A stretch of DNA of 17,211 bases from UMGS973 sp963609975 (GCA_963609975.1 CAVDMD010000043.1:1-17211); one strand, 5' to 3'; numbered from the stretch's first letter, positions 1 to 8,074 are shown. The notes: generated by a model from the letters alone, not told the origin. Numbers and translations are program-made.

Positions 1-11
1 GTGTGCGATAT

Positions 12-53
12 GTGGAAATAGGAATTTTAATTCCGTATATTTCCACTTTTTTT
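12..53 (+). terminator. Intrinsic terminator candidate, plus strand
   Basis: A hairpin pairs 12-20 with 38-46 (9 bp, GTGG/CCAC at its base). Inside it, 21-26 pairs with 29-34 (6 bp, 2-base loop), with a 3-base bulge at 35-37. Seven T follow directly at 47-53. This is the layout of a rho-independent terminator for a gene entering from the left and converging on efp. The stem is AT-rich apart from its base. Read on the minus strand it has no T-run after it, so it would not be a classical terminator for efp. Confidence 0.55.
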
Positions 54-93
54 ATAATACAGGAAATATCGATTTGTAGATATTTCCTGTATT
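43..93. repeat. Palindromic dispersed repeat, copy 1 (downstream of efp)
   Basis: A perfect 15-bp stem (56-70 with 79-93) with an 8-base loop lies 10 bases past the efp stop and is preceded on the plus strand by a T-run (47-53). Bases 43-87 match 17152-17196 at 40 of 45 positions in the same orientation, so this is one copy of a repeat family with the second copy at the far end of the window. On the minus strand the hairpin ends in an A-run rather than a T-run. Any effect on the efp transcript would therefore more likely be 3'-end protection or structure than intrinsic termination. The repeat family is not one I can name. Confidence 0.75.
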
Positions 94-103
94 CCCAATT
101 TCT

Positions 104-667
104 CTATTTCTTTGACCTTCCTAAGTATTCGCCTGTTCTTGTGTCAATCTGGATAATCTCGCCTTCTTCAATGAATATAGGAACATGAATAGTAGCGCCT
201 GTTTCAACTACTGCCGCTTTGGTAACGTTTGTAGCTGTGTTGCCTTTAACTCCCGGCTCTGTTTCGATAACCTTGAGGTCTACAAAGTTCGGAGCTTCAA
301 CCATAAATGCTGCGCCCTTGTAGAACTTGATGGTCGCTTCATCGTTTTCTCTGAGGTATTTGATAGCCTCTTCCACCTGTTCTTCCATCAGAGGAACCTG
401 ATCATATGTTTCAGGGTCCATGAAGTAATAAAGCTCACCGTCATTGTACAGATACTGCATAACCTTGGTCTCAATATGAGCCTTAGGGAATTTGTCATCA
501 GGGTTGAAGGCTTCTTCTCTTGTAGCTCCTGTAAGTATGTTTTTGTATTTTGTTCTTACAAATGCGGCTCCCTTGCCCGGTTTAACGTGCTGGAAATCTA
601 AAACCACATGAGGTTCACCGTTAATTTCAAATGTAATACCTTTTCTGAAATCGCTTGCATAAATCAT
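104..667 (-). CDS. efp: Translation elongation factor P
   Basis: EF-P binds ribosomes stalled on consecutive prolines and stimulates peptide bond formation between the P and A sites. The 187-residue product has the normal length and begins MIYASDFRKG, followed by a KOW-like N-terminal domain and two OB-type domains. The loop KPGKG places a lysine at residue 32, the position modified in Bacillus EF-P; which modification is used here cannot be seen. An in-frame ATG at 709 would add 14 residues. I chose 667 because GGAGAG (674-679) lies 6 bases upstream of it and because the promoter at 715-742 predicts a transcript start near 708, just inside the longer frame. It is the last gene of the leftward block and seems able to be transcribed alone. 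Family assignment is secure. Confidence 0.97.
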   Translation of the reverse strand: MIYASDFRKGITFEINGEPHVVLDFQHVKPGKGAAFVRTKYKNILTGATREEAFNPDDKFPKAHIETKVMQYLYNDGELYYFMDPETYDQVPLMEEQVEEAIKYLRENDEATIKFYKGAAFMVEAPNFVDLKVIETEPGVKGNTATNVTKAAVVETGATIHVPIFIEEGEIIQIDTRTGEYLGRSKK

Positions 668-706
668 AAATATCTCTCCATTCATCAAAAAAATCGTCTC
701 TAGTAT

Positions 707-739
707 CAATAACTATTATATCAAATATACCAGTTATTG
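707..739. promoter_or_regulatory. 33-bp dyad over the efp promoter (possible operator)
   Basis: Bases 707-714 (CAATAACT) are the exact inverse complement of 732-739, and bases 717-721 pair with 725-729 about the same centre (723). Only two positions per side (715-716 against 730-731) break the symmetry. The outer arms overlap the -35 box and the predicted transcription start of efp, and the -10 box lies between them. This is the geometry of a repressor operator. The same dyad in a ylbF read-through transcript would form an AT-rich hairpin, but the next T-run lies about 12 bases further on, too far for a typical terminator. Confidence 0.5.
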
Positions 740-742
740 CAA
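715..742 (-). promoter_or_regulatory. Sigma-A-type promoter of efp
   Basis: On the minus strand the -35 box TTGCAA (737-742) is separated by 16 bases from a perfect -10 box TATAAT (715-720), which is preceded by TGA, an extended -10. The predicted start near 708 gives a leader of about 40 bases before the efp ATG at 667, with GGAGAG correctly placed. This is the best promoter-like sequence in the window and lets efp be expressed independently of the operon upstream. Confidence 0.75.
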
Positions 743-745
743 GTG

Positions 746-1096
746 CTAGTTTGCATTTTGACCATTGCCTGCAGGCATTATGGCTTCATTCAATATCTGG
801 TAAACATCCTGCATCATCAGCGCAAATCTCATTTCGCACTGTATATACTGCGCAGCGGCAGGATCCTGCATCATAATACCCGCAAGCTCCTGCATTTTGG
901 CAAGTGCCTCCGCATCCATTTCCTCTCCTGCAATCTGCTTTGCCTGCATCTCAATCTGCTTTGCCTGAAAATCCTGTATCATTTTGTCAAGGTCTGGATT
1001 CTGTGCAATCATATTTTTGGCATTCACATACTGTTTGTATTCTTCACATTCTTTTATGGCCTTTGCCAGAGTGTGCGCCTGATCGTAAACGTTCAT
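746..1096 (-). CDS. YlbF/YmcA-family protein
   Basis: A small soluble, almost entirely helical protein of 116 residues, rich in Met, Gln and Ala. It has the family layout: an N-terminal helix starting VYDQAHTLAKAIKE, a central heptad-like stretch and a C-terminal helix ending near NEAI, then a short polar tail. In Bacillus subtilis, YlbF and YmcA (with YaaT) form a complex that assists RNase Y in mRNA maturation and affects competence, biofilm and sporulation; the role of this paralogue is inferred only from the family. The start is set by AAAGGAG (1103-1109), 6 bases before the ATG. It lies 18 bases downstream of the RNase J gene, so both are likely co-transcribed, which agrees with a role in RNA decay. 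I do not give a symbol because YlbF and YmcA cannot be told apart here. Confidence 0.85.
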   Translation of the reverse strand: MNVYDQAHTLAKAIKECEEYKQYVNAKNMIAQNPDLDKMIQDFQAKQIEMQAKQIAGEEMDAEALAKMQELAGIMMQDPAAAQYIQCEMRFALMMQDVYQILNEAIMPAGNGQNAN

Positions 1097-1114
1097 TGTA
1101 AACTCCTTTCGTGA

Positions 1115-2791
1115 TTATACTTCTAAGAATATCGGCAGTATCACCGGACTTCTCTTGGTTTTTTCATATATAAACGTGCGAAGCGAATCTTTTACTGTTG
1201 ATTTCATCGCATTCCAGTCTCTGTTGTTTTTTTTGCAGCAGCTGACAAGCGCTTTTTCAACCACGCAGCGCGCATCCTCTATAAGGTCCTCGTTTTCTCT
1301 GACATAGACAAAGCCTCTTGATATGATGTCCGGACCCGATACCACATTGCGTTCTCTGTCTATGGCTGCAACCACTATGATGAGTCCTGACTCCGACAGA
1401 AGATGTCTGTCTCTCAATACTATATTGCCTACATCTCCGACACCTAATCCGTCTACAAGAATATCCTCAGCAGGGACTGTTTCTTTCATAATCTCGGCGC
1501 GTCTTCTTGTAAGGTTAAGAATCTGGCCGTTTTCGAGAATAAAAATCGAATTGTTTTTCATTCCCAGATTTTTTGCTATCTCCTTGTGAGCCATCAGATG
1601 TCTTGCCTCACCGTGAACCGGCATGAAGAACTTTGGCTTGATAAGCGAGTGCATTATCTTGAGTTCCTCTTCGCAGGCATGACCCGAAACGTGAGTGTCT
1701 GCGATATCCGAATATATTACCGTCGCTTCTTTTTCGATAAGCTTGTTTACTACATTTGATACCATTTTTTCATTGCCCGGCACAGGAGTTGACGATAATA
1801 TTACTACGTCACCTTTTTTGATCTGTACCGATTTGTGCTCGTTTGAGGCCATTCTCGAAAGAGCCGACATAGGCTCTCCCTGACTTCCGGTAGTTATAAT
1901 CAGCAGCTGTCTGTCAGGTATCGAATTTATCTTTTTGATATCGACAAGAGTGCCTGCCGGTACCGACAGATAACCAAGCTCCATAGCTATTTTGACCACG
2001 TTTTCCATGCTTCTGCCGGAAATAGCGACTTTTCTTTTGCACTTGACCGCATTGTCTATTATTTTTTGCACTCTGTGCACATTTGAGGAGAAGGTTGCAA
2101 TTATAATTCTCTGATTTACATCTTCAAATATGTTTGCAAGGGTTTCTCCCACAACCTTCTCGGAGGCTGTAAATCCCGGTCTTAATGCGTTGGTGCTGTC
2201 TGCCATCATAAGGGTTACTCCCTTGGCCCCTATTTCGGCAAGCTTTGTGAAATTTATAGGTTCTCCGTCTACCGGAGTATAGTCTATCTTGAAATCTCCT
2301 GTGTGGAATATCCTGCCCGCAGGAGTGTCTATGCAGTAGCACACGGCGTCTGCAATAGAATGAGTTGTTCTGATGGTTTCAACACCGAACGGTCCCAGCT
2401 TGAATTTGTCGCCGGGTTTGATTGTGTTAAGTCTGGCCTTGAGGCCGTGTTCTTCAAGTTTGCTTTTGACAAGACCCAGTGTGAGCCTTGTTCCGTATAT
2501 CGGCGCATTGAGCACCTTGAGAAAATACGGTATTGCTCCGATATGATCCTCGTGTCCGTGAGTCAGAATTATGCCTTTGATTTTTTTGTCTGAATTCTGC
2601 AGGTACGAAAAATCCGGAAGCACAATATCTATACCGTACATCTCATCTTCAGGGAAAGTCATACCGCAGTCTATGATGAGTATCTGGTCCTGATATTCTA
2701 AAAGCGTCATATTCTTGCCGATACCGTTAAGACCGCCTATGGGAATAACCTTTATCCCCTGGCTTTCCTTTTTGTTTGTGTTTTGTTTCAT
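1115..2791 (-). CDS. rnj: Ribonuclease J
   Basis: A metallo-beta-lactamase/beta-CASP ribonuclease with 5'-to-3' exonuclease and endonuclease activity in mRNA decay and rRNA maturation. The 558 residues match the usual length of about 555. Metal ligands are visible: HGHEDH at 78-83, H144, HTGD with D166, and H393 in PVHGE. The beta-CASP motifs ADSTNA (197-202), FSSNVHR (234-240), SGRSMEN (258-264) and HVSGH (367-371) are all in order, and the C-terminus SPVILPIFLEV is typical of full-length RNase J. GGAGAG (2799-2804) lies 7 bases before the ATG. It sits between leuS (36-base gap) and the ylbF-family gene. Many Firmicutes have two paralogues, J1 and J2, and I cannot say which this is or whether the genome has another. 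Confidence 0.96.
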   Translation of the reverse strand: MKQNTNKKESQGIKVIPIGGLNGIGKNMTLLEYQDQILIIDCGMTFPEDEMYGIDIVLPDFSYLQNSDKKIKGIILTHGHEDHIGAIPYFLKVLNAPIYGTRLTLGLVKSKLEEHGLKARLNTIKPGDKFKLGPFGVETIRTTHSIADAVCYCIDTPAGRIFHTGDFKIDYTPVDGEPINFTKLAEIGAKGVTLMMADSTNALRPGFTASEKVVGETLANIFEDVNQRIIIATFSSNVHRVQKIIDNAVKCKRKVAISGRSMENVVKIAMELGYLSVPAGTLVDIKKINSIPDRQLLIITTGSQGEPMSALSRMASNEHKSVQIKKGDVVILSSTPVPGNEKMVSNVVNKLIEKEATVIYSDIADTHVSGHACEEELKIMHSLIKPKFFMPVHGEARHLMAHKEIAKNLGMKNNSIFILENGQILNLTRRRAEIMKETVPAEDILVDGLGVGDVGNIVLRDRHLLSESGLIIVVAAIDRERNVVSGPDIISRGFVYVRENEDLIEDARCVVEKALVSCCKKNNRDWNAMKSTVKDSLRTFIYEKTKRSPVILPIFLEV

Positions 2792-2827
2792 AAATTATCT
2801 CTCCATCCATATATCTTCAGATGGCTA

Positions 2828-5299
2828 TTATTTAACAACGATATTTACAAGTTTGTCAGGTACCGCAATTACTTTTACAATATTTCTGCCGTCCACTGCT
2901 CTTGCAGCAGCTTCGCTTTCCATAACAGTCTTCTGAAGTTCTTCTCTGTTTAATCCGCTGGCAATGTTCATTTTTTCTTTAACCTTGCCGTTAATCTGAA
3001 TTACTATTTCAATGCTGTCTTTAACCAGCGCGCTTTCATCGTAATCAGGCCAGCTGACATTGTATAACGAACCTGTGTGTCCGAGATACTCCCACATTTC
3101 CTCGCAGATATGAGGAGTAAACGGTGAAAGAATCAGCACCAGTTTTTCTATGCAGGCATTGATAAGTCCCTCGTTCACATCAGGAAGCTCCTTGTAGCGG
3201 TAAAGCTCGTTTACAAATTCCATAATTGTACTGATTGCCGTATTGAACTGGAATCTTCCGCTTGCGTCATCGGAAACTTTTTTGACTGCATAGTTGGCCA
3301 TGTAGTTGAGCTGTCTGTCGTTGTCGTTTGTGATTTCAAAATCTACAGTCTTAAATCCGTATTTTTTAACTGTCTCGTATACAAGTCTGTAGACTCTGTT
3401 GAGGAATCTGAAGCTGCCCTCAACGCCCGCATCAGACCAGTCGAGTTCTTTTTCGGGCGGCGCCGCAAACAGTATAAACAGACGTGCTGTATCAGCTCCG
3501 TATTTTTCGAGTATTTCAGCAGGGCTTACCACGTTGCCCAGTGATTTGCTCATTTTTTTGCCGTCTTTGTTTACCATGCCCTGAGTAAGCAGGTTTTTGA
3601 ACGGCTCCTCATCTGTTACAAGTCCCAGATCATAAAGCGCCATCTGGAAAAATCTTGAGTACATAAGGTGCAAAATAGCGTGCTCCACTCCGCCTATATA
3701 CTGGTCAACATTCATCCAGTATTTCACTTTTTCTTTGTCAAACACTTCGTTTTCATTCTTAGGATCGCAGTATCTTAAGAAATACCACGATGAATCAAGG
3801 AATGTATCCATAGTGTCGATTTCTCTCTTTGCAGGTGCTCCGCATACAGGGCACACGGTGTCTACAAAGGTTTTGCTGGTCGCTATAGGGGATTCGCCCC
3901 TGCCTGTAAATTCAATGTCTGTAGGCAGCAGAACAGGCAGATTTTCTTCTTTTTCGGGAACCCATCCGCAGTGCTCACAGTGAATCATAGGGATAGGAGT
4001 ACCCCAGTATCTCTGTCTTGAAATGAGCCAGTCTCTCAGTCTGTAGTTGACTGTGGCCTTGCCTATGCCCTCTGCTTCAACCCACTCTATAACCTTTTTG
4101 ATGGCTTCACGGTTGTTCATGCCGTCAAATTTGCCGGAATTTATCATTGTTCCCTCTGCAACGAAGGCTTCCTTGAGGTTGTTTACATCTATCTCAGGAT
4201 TTCCCGGATCTACTACAGGTATTATATCAAGGCCGAATTTAACGGCAAATTCAAAGTCTCTCTCATCGTGCGCAGGTACTGCCATGATAGCTCCCGTACC
4301 GTAGCCCATAAGAACATAGTCTGAAATGTAAATCGGAACTTCCCTGCCGTTTACGGGGTTAATCGCATATTTGCCTATGAATACGCCTGTTTTTTCATTG
4401 CTGGTCGAAGTTCTTTCGATGTCGCTCATATGCTGACATCTGTCAATGTATTCCCTGACAGGCTGCTCATATTCAGTGCCCTCAACAAGACTGTCTACAT
4501 ACGGGTGCTCGGGAGCGAGCACCATATATGTCACGCCAAAGAGCGTATCGACTCTTGTTGTGAATATCCTGAGTTTTCTTGCGTCGTCTTTAATTGCAAA
4601 GTCAACCTCTGCGCCTACGGATTTGCCTATCCAGTTTTTCTGCATGGTTTTAACCTTGTTTGGCCAGCCGTCAAGTGTGTCGAGGTTCTTCAGAAGTCTT
4701 TCGGCGTAATCTGTGATTTTGAGATACCACTGCGAGAGGTTTTTTTTGCCTACAGGCGCGCCGCATCTTTCGCAGGCGCCGTCAACAACCTGCTCGTTTG
4801 CAAGAACAGTCTGACAGTCGGGACACCAGTTTACAGGATTTTCTTTTTTGTATGCCAGTCCCTGTTTGTAAAACTGAATAAAAATCCACTGCATCCATTT
4901 GTAGTAGTCCGGATGACAGGTGCATACCTCTCTGTCCCAGTCATATGCAAGACCAAGCTCAGCAAGCTGCTCCTCCATTTCGTGTATGTTGTCCCATGTC
5001 CATATGTCCGGTGCAACATCGTGCTTGATTGCCGCGTTTTCTGCAGGAAGCCCGAAGGAGTCAAAGCCCATCGGATGAAGCACATTATAGCCCTGCATTT
5101 TTTTGAATCTTGCCACCACGTCGCCTATTGAGTAGTTTCTTACATGGCCCATATGAAGCTTGCCTGACGGGTAAGGAAACATTTCAAGCACATAGTACTT
5201 CTCCATATCCGGCTTTTCTTCCATTTTGAAAGTATTGTTGTCAGCCCAGTATTTTTGCCATTTCTTTTCTATTTCTGTGAAGTTATATCTTTCGTTCAT
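2828..5299 (-). CDS. leuS: Leucyl-tRNA synthetase
   Basis: A class I aminoacyl-tRNA synthetase charging tRNA-Leu. Numbered from an in-frame ATG at 5305 (825 residues), it shows HMGH at 51-54 and KMSKS at 584-588 in the Rossmann catalytic fold. The CP1 editing domain lies between about 225 and 415, with the threonine-rich TTRVDTLFGVTY (249-260) and MAVPAHDERD (341-350), so post-transfer editing should be intact. Cysteine pairs CPDC/CERC (161-164, 178-181) and CEHC/CPVC (443-446, 485-488) look like zinc sites. I prefer the second ATG at 5299 (823 residues): GGAGG (5308-5312) is 8 bases before it but only 2 bases before 5305. It lies between rsfS and the RNase J gene, and its ribosome binding site starts 6 bases from the rsfS stop. 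No T-box is visible, as expected inside an operon. Confidence 0.97.
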   Translation of the reverse strand: MNERYNFTEIEKKWQKYWADNNTFKMEEKPDMEKYYVLEMFPYPSGKLHMGHVRNYSIGDVVARFKKMQGYNVLHPMGFDSFGLPAENAAIKHDVAPDIWTWDNIHEMEEQLAELGLAYDWDREVCTCHPDYYKWMQWIFIQFYKQGLAYKKENPVNWCPDCQTVLANEQVVDGACERCGAPVGKKNLSQWYLKITDYAERLLKNLDTLDGWPNKVKTMQKNWIGKSVGAEVDFAIKDDARKLRIFTTRVDTLFGVTYMVLAPEHPYVDSLVEGTEYEQPVREYIDRCQHMSDIERTSTSNEKTGVFIGKYAINPVNGREVPIYISDYVLMGYGTGAIMAVPAHDERDFEFAVKFGLDIIPVVDPGNPEIDVNNLKEAFVAEGTMINSGKFDGMNNREAIKKVIEWVEAEGIGKATVNYRLRDWLISRQRYWGTPIPMIHCEHCGWVPEKEENLPVLLPTDIEFTGRGESPIATSKTFVDTVCPVCGAPAKREIDTMDTFLDSSWYFLRYCDPKNENEVFDKEKVKYWMNVDQYIGGVEHAILHLMYSRFFQMALYDLGLVTDEEPFKNLLTQGMVNKDGKKMSKSLGNVVSPAEILEKYGADTARLFILFAAPPEKELDWSDAGVEGSFRFLNRVYRLVYETVKKYGFKTVDFEITNDNDRQLNYMANYAVKKVSDDASGRFQFNTAISTIMEFVNELYRYKELPDVNEGLINACIEKLVLILSPFTPHICEEMWEYLGHTGSLYNVSWPDYDESALVKDSIEIVIQINGKVKEKMNIASGLNREELQKTVMESEAAARAVDGRNIVKVIAVPDKLVNIVVK

Positions 5300-5317
5300 T
5301 TCCATATCCTCCGCTTA

Positions 5318-5659
5318 TCAGTTAAAATCCAGTGTACTGCAATCTCCCCAGATTTTTTCTATGCTGTATTTTTCACGCATCTGTTCCGTAAGAACATTAA
5401 TTATGATATCGCCGTAGTCCATAAGCATCCAGCCTGATGACGGCTTTCCCTCTATGCTCTTTACAAAGATTCCTTCTTTTTCAAAGACAAATTCCATCTC
5501 ATCGACAAGCGCATTAAGCTGTCTTTCGCTTCCTGCAGTTACAAGTACAAAATAATCTGCAAAGGAAGATTTCTCAGCAATGTCTATAATCATTACATCT
5601 CCGCCTTTTTTTGCATCTAATGTCTTAGCTGCAAACAGCGCCATTTCTTTACTGTTCAT
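5318..5659 (-). CDS. rsfS: Ribosomal silencing factor RsfS
   Basis: RsfS binds ribosomal protein uL14 (L14) on the large subunit and blocks subunit joining when nutrients are limiting. The 113 residues carry the family signatures: DIAEKSSFADYFVLVTAGSE near 26-45, then the KPSSGWMLMDYGDIIINV stretch, where W77 begins the conserved D-Y/F-G-D-hydrophobic strand. Length is normal. The gene starts inside the last codons of yqeK (11-base overlap), and its best ribosome binding site AAGGAG (5671-5676) lies 11 bases upstream of the ATG, which suggests coupled translation. The order nadD-yqeK-rsfS is the same as in Bacillus. Identification is secure. Confidence 0.95.
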   Translation of the reverse strand: MNSKEMALFAAKTLDAKKGGDVMIIDIAEKSSFADYFVLVTAGSERQLNALVDEMEFVFEKEGIFVKSIEGKPSSGWMLMDYGDIIINVLTEQMREKYSIEKIWGDCSTLDFN

Positions 5660-6212
5660 TAACCAAACACTCCTTATATGCTTCTATAGTATCCCTTCCG
5701 GGATCGATTCCTTTTGATTCAAGGTCTTTAACCGTCCATTCCAGAATAAATCTGTATACACCCTCTATGTCCGAAAAAGCCCTGCTGCGAAGGTTTGCGG
5801 CTTCGGGATAGGTTCTGCCCGGCTCTACGGCATCCGCTACAAATATTATTTTTTCGAGCATGGACATCCCCGCTCTTGCAGATGTGTGGTATCTGATTGC
5901 GTTCAGAACATCCTCATCCTCTATGCCGTAATATTCTTTTGCCCAGCAGGCCGCTATTCTGCCGTGCGCAAGATTGGTGTTTCCGATAAATTCCGGGCCT
6001 ATATCAAACTTTCTGACCTCCTCGTCGGACTCCTCTGCCGAAAGAGGCTTTGCTATATCGTGAAACAGTGCGGCAGTACGTGCCTTTGAAACATCCTGAC
6101 TGTATGCCGCCGCAAGCTGCTGCGCCGTTTCGACGACTCCAAAGGTATGTTTTTTTCTTGATTCCTTCAGGTTTTTATCTATATATTCAAGACATTTATT
6201 TATATAGTCCAT
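5649..6212 (-). CDS. yqeK: YqeK-type HD-domain hydrolase (Ap4A hydrolase)
   Basis: A 187-residue HD-superfamily metal-dependent phosphohydrolase. Ligand residues appear in order: H22, H51-D52 (ALFHDIAK), H83, H109 and D127 (FVADAVEP). YqeK proteins split diadenosine tetraphosphate symmetrically into two ADP; that activity is taken from the family. It lies between nadD and rsfS, overlapping nadD by 17 bases and rsfS by 11. The start is odd: AGGAG ends only one base before the ATG at 6212, and I see no better in-frame ATG, GTG or TTG nearby. Initiation may depend on ribosomes terminating on nadD, or a non-standard codon may be used. The function class is secure; the exact start is less so. Confidence 0.93.
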   Translation of the reverse strand: MDYINKCLEYIDKNLKESRKKHTFGVVETAQQLAAAYSQDVSKARTAALFHDIAKPLSAEESDEEVRKFDIGPEFIGNTNLAHGRIAACWAKEYYGIEDEDVLNAIRYHTSARAGMSMLEKIIFVADAVEPGRTYPEAANLRSRAFSDIEGVYRFILEWTVKDLESKGIDPGRDTIEAYKECLVNEQ

Positions 6213-6801
6213 TCTCCTGTATATACCTTTCGACCTTAGGATTTATATAGTTCTTGACAGATTCTCCGTTTTTGAGTTTTTCTCTTAGCTGCGTGGATGA
6301 AATATCGATCTGGGTATTGTTTATAACGATTATCTTACAGCCGTATTCTGCTCTCAGCTCATCAATTTTGGCTTTGAGTTCATCATCTCTGTAGCCGGGT
6401 CTTGAGCCTATGATAAACGAATATCCCGAAAGTATTTCATCTGCGTTTTTCCATGTGTCGATTTTAAGGAAGGCATCCGTCCCTGTTATGAAATAGATTT
6501 CCGCGCCGCTGCCGAATTCATCCCTGAAATGATTCAGAGTGTTTATCGTATAGGAAATCTCATCTCTGTTTAATTCATAGGGAGAAATTATAGCCCCGTC
6601 GTAATTCTGAACCGAAAGTTCTATCATCTCGGCTCTGTGTCTGCCGTCTGTGGCTTTTCTGTCCAGCTTGAAGGGCTGCAGGTTTGCCGGAACAAATATT
6701 ATCCTGTCAAGCTCCGCCTCGTCCTTTGCCTGCATTGCAAGGTATATGTGTCCGAAATGTATCGGATCAAAGCTACCTCCAAAAATTCCTATCCTAGTCA
6801 T
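6196..6801 (-). CDS. nadD: Nicotinate-nucleotide adenylyltransferase
   Basis: Catalyses nicotinate mononucleotide plus ATP to deamido-NAD and pyrophosphate, the penultimate step of NAD synthesis. The 201 residues begin with the nucleotidyltransferase signature GIFGGSFDPIHFGH (5-18), including HxGH at 15-18, and carry ISSTQLR (167-173), the second ATP-binding motif. Length is normal for bacterial NadD. The start follows the hisS stop by 3 bases, and its ribosome binding site GGAG (6811-6814, 9-base spacing) lies within the last codons of hisS. The 3' end overlaps yqeK. A link between the NAD enzyme and its neighbours is not obvious beyond shared growth-rate control. Confidence 0.96.
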   Translation of the reverse strand: MTRIGIFGGSFDPIHFGHIYLAMQAKDEAELDRIIFVPANLQPFKLDRKATDGRHRAEMIELSVQNYDGAIISPYELNRDEISYTINTLNHFRDEFGSGAEIYFITGTDAFLKIDTWKNADEILSGYSFIIGSRPGYRDDELKAKIDELRAEYGCKIIVINNTQIDISSTQLREKLKNGESVKNYINPKVERYIQENGLYK

Positions 6802-6804
6802 ATG

Positions 6805-8070
6805 CTATTTCTCCAGTTTCTCATATAAAGTCTTTACTATACTGTCTGCCGGAACCTCTATCTGATGTGATTTGTCAAGAACCTTGACCTGCAGTATTCC
6901 TGTTTCGATTTCGTTGTCGCCGATTACTACAGCGTAAGAAGCTCCCGATCTGTCCGCTGCCTTGAACTGTCCCTTGATATTTCTCTCAAGCAGATCTATT
7001 TCGGTATTGATACCGTGCGCTCTGAGTTCTCCTGCCAGTCTGAGACCGTATTTTCTGGCCTTGTCACCCATAATAACTATAAATACTTCTGTTTCCTGCG
7101 GTTTTGGTATCTCAACTCCATTTGCCTCCATTGTAAGGAGCAGTCTCTCGATGCCGAGACCAAAGCCCACGCCCGGTGTCGACGGCCCTCCGACCTCCTC
7201 TATGAGGTTATCGTATCTGCCTCCTCCGCATACTGTGCCCTGCGCACCTATGCCGGTCGTTACAAATTCAAAGGCTGTCTTGGTATAATAGTCAAGACCT
7301 CTTACGATTCCCGGATCCACGACATATTCGATATTCATGGCTTCAAGGTTCTGTTTGAGCTCCTCAAACGCATCTGTGCAGTCATCGCACAGGTAGTCAA
7401 GCATTACAGGCGCTCCCTGCACCAGCTCCTGACATACAGGCGATTTGCAGTCTAATATCCTGAGAGGGTTTCTCTCATATCTGTCCTTGCAGGTGTCACA
7501 GAGGCCATCATATCTGTCCGCAAGAAATTCTCTCAGGGCAGCTCTGTGTTTTTCTCTGCATTCGGGACAGCCTATGCTGTTGATTCTAAGCTCTATGTCT
7601 CTGATACCCATTGAGTTTAAGAATTCATATCCAAGCGATATTACCTCAGCGTCTGCCAGCATATTGTCAGTGCCGAAGGTTTCTATTCCAAACTGGTGGA
7701 ACTGTCTTAATCTGCCTGACTGCGGCTTCTCATATCTGAAGCAGGATATGTCGTAAAAATATTTTGTAGGCTGCGGATTCGCATAACTTTTGTGCTCTAC
7801 AAATGATCTTACTACAGGAGAAGTCCCCTCAGGTCTTAATGTAATGCTTCTGTTTCCGAAATCGGTAAACGTATACATTTCCTTCTGCACGATATCGGTT
7901 GTGTCACCTACGCCTCTTTTGAACAGCTCTGTGTGTTCAAATACAGGTGTTGCAATCTGTCTGAAGCCGTACCTTGCACATATGTCCGCAAAAGCATTGC
8001 GCACATATTTCCATTTGTATGCATCCTGCGGAAGCATATCTTTTGTTCCTTTTGGTGCATTAGTAAGCAA
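6805..8070 (-). CDS. hisS: Histidyl-tRNA synthetase
   Basis: A class II synthetase of 421 residues that charges tRNA-His. Visible motifs: the motif 2 region TLRPEGT (77-83), histidine-binding RGLDYYTKTAFEF (257-269), GGGRYD (282-287) and motif 3 GFGLGIERL (302-310). A C-terminal anticodon-binding domain starts at about 325. An insertion domain between 165 and 235 carries four Cys pairs or near-pairs (168/171, 191/194, 208/213, 228/231). The start codon is TTG at 8070, supported by an 8-9 base anti-16S match GGGAGGTGA ending 4 bases before it. That site contains the hemZ stop codon, so translation of the two genes is probably coupled. The next gene is nadD, not aspS as in many Firmicutes. Confidence 0.96.
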   Translation of the reverse strand: MLTNAPKGTKDMLPQDAYKWKYVRNAFADICARYGFRQIATPVFEHTELFKRGVGDTTDIVQKEMYTFTDFGNRSITLRPEGTSPVVRSFVEHKSYANPQPTKYFYDISCFRYEKPQSGRLRQFHQFGIETFGTDNMLADAEVISLGYEFLNSMGIRDIELRINSIGCPECREKHRAALREFLADRYDGLCDTCKDRYERNPLRILDCKSPVCQELVQGAPVMLDYLCDDCTDAFEELKQNLEAMNIEYVVDPGIVRGLDYYTKTAFEFVTTGIGAQGTVCGGGRYDNLIEEVGGPSTPGVGFGLGIERLLLTMEANGVEIPKPQETEVFIVIMGDKARKYGLRLAGELRAHGINTEIDLLERNIKGQFKAADRSGASYAVVIGDNEIETGILQVKVLDKSHQIEVPADSIVKTLYEKLEK

Positions 8071-8074
8071 TGTC

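Noticed and set aside
3..188. Small plus-strand frame running over the left-edge repeat into efp
   Set aside because: It crosses the hairpin repeat and the 3' end of efp, has no ribosome binding site and reads as AT-rich hydrophobic noise.
2795..2827. Possible T-box or other leader controlling leuS or rnj
   Set aside because: The gaps around both genes are too short (under 40 bases) and hold only ribosome binding sites.
4430..5131. 233-codon open frame on the plus strand opposite leuS
   Set aside because: leuS is secure by motifs over the whole interval. The opposite frame shows no domain or start signal.
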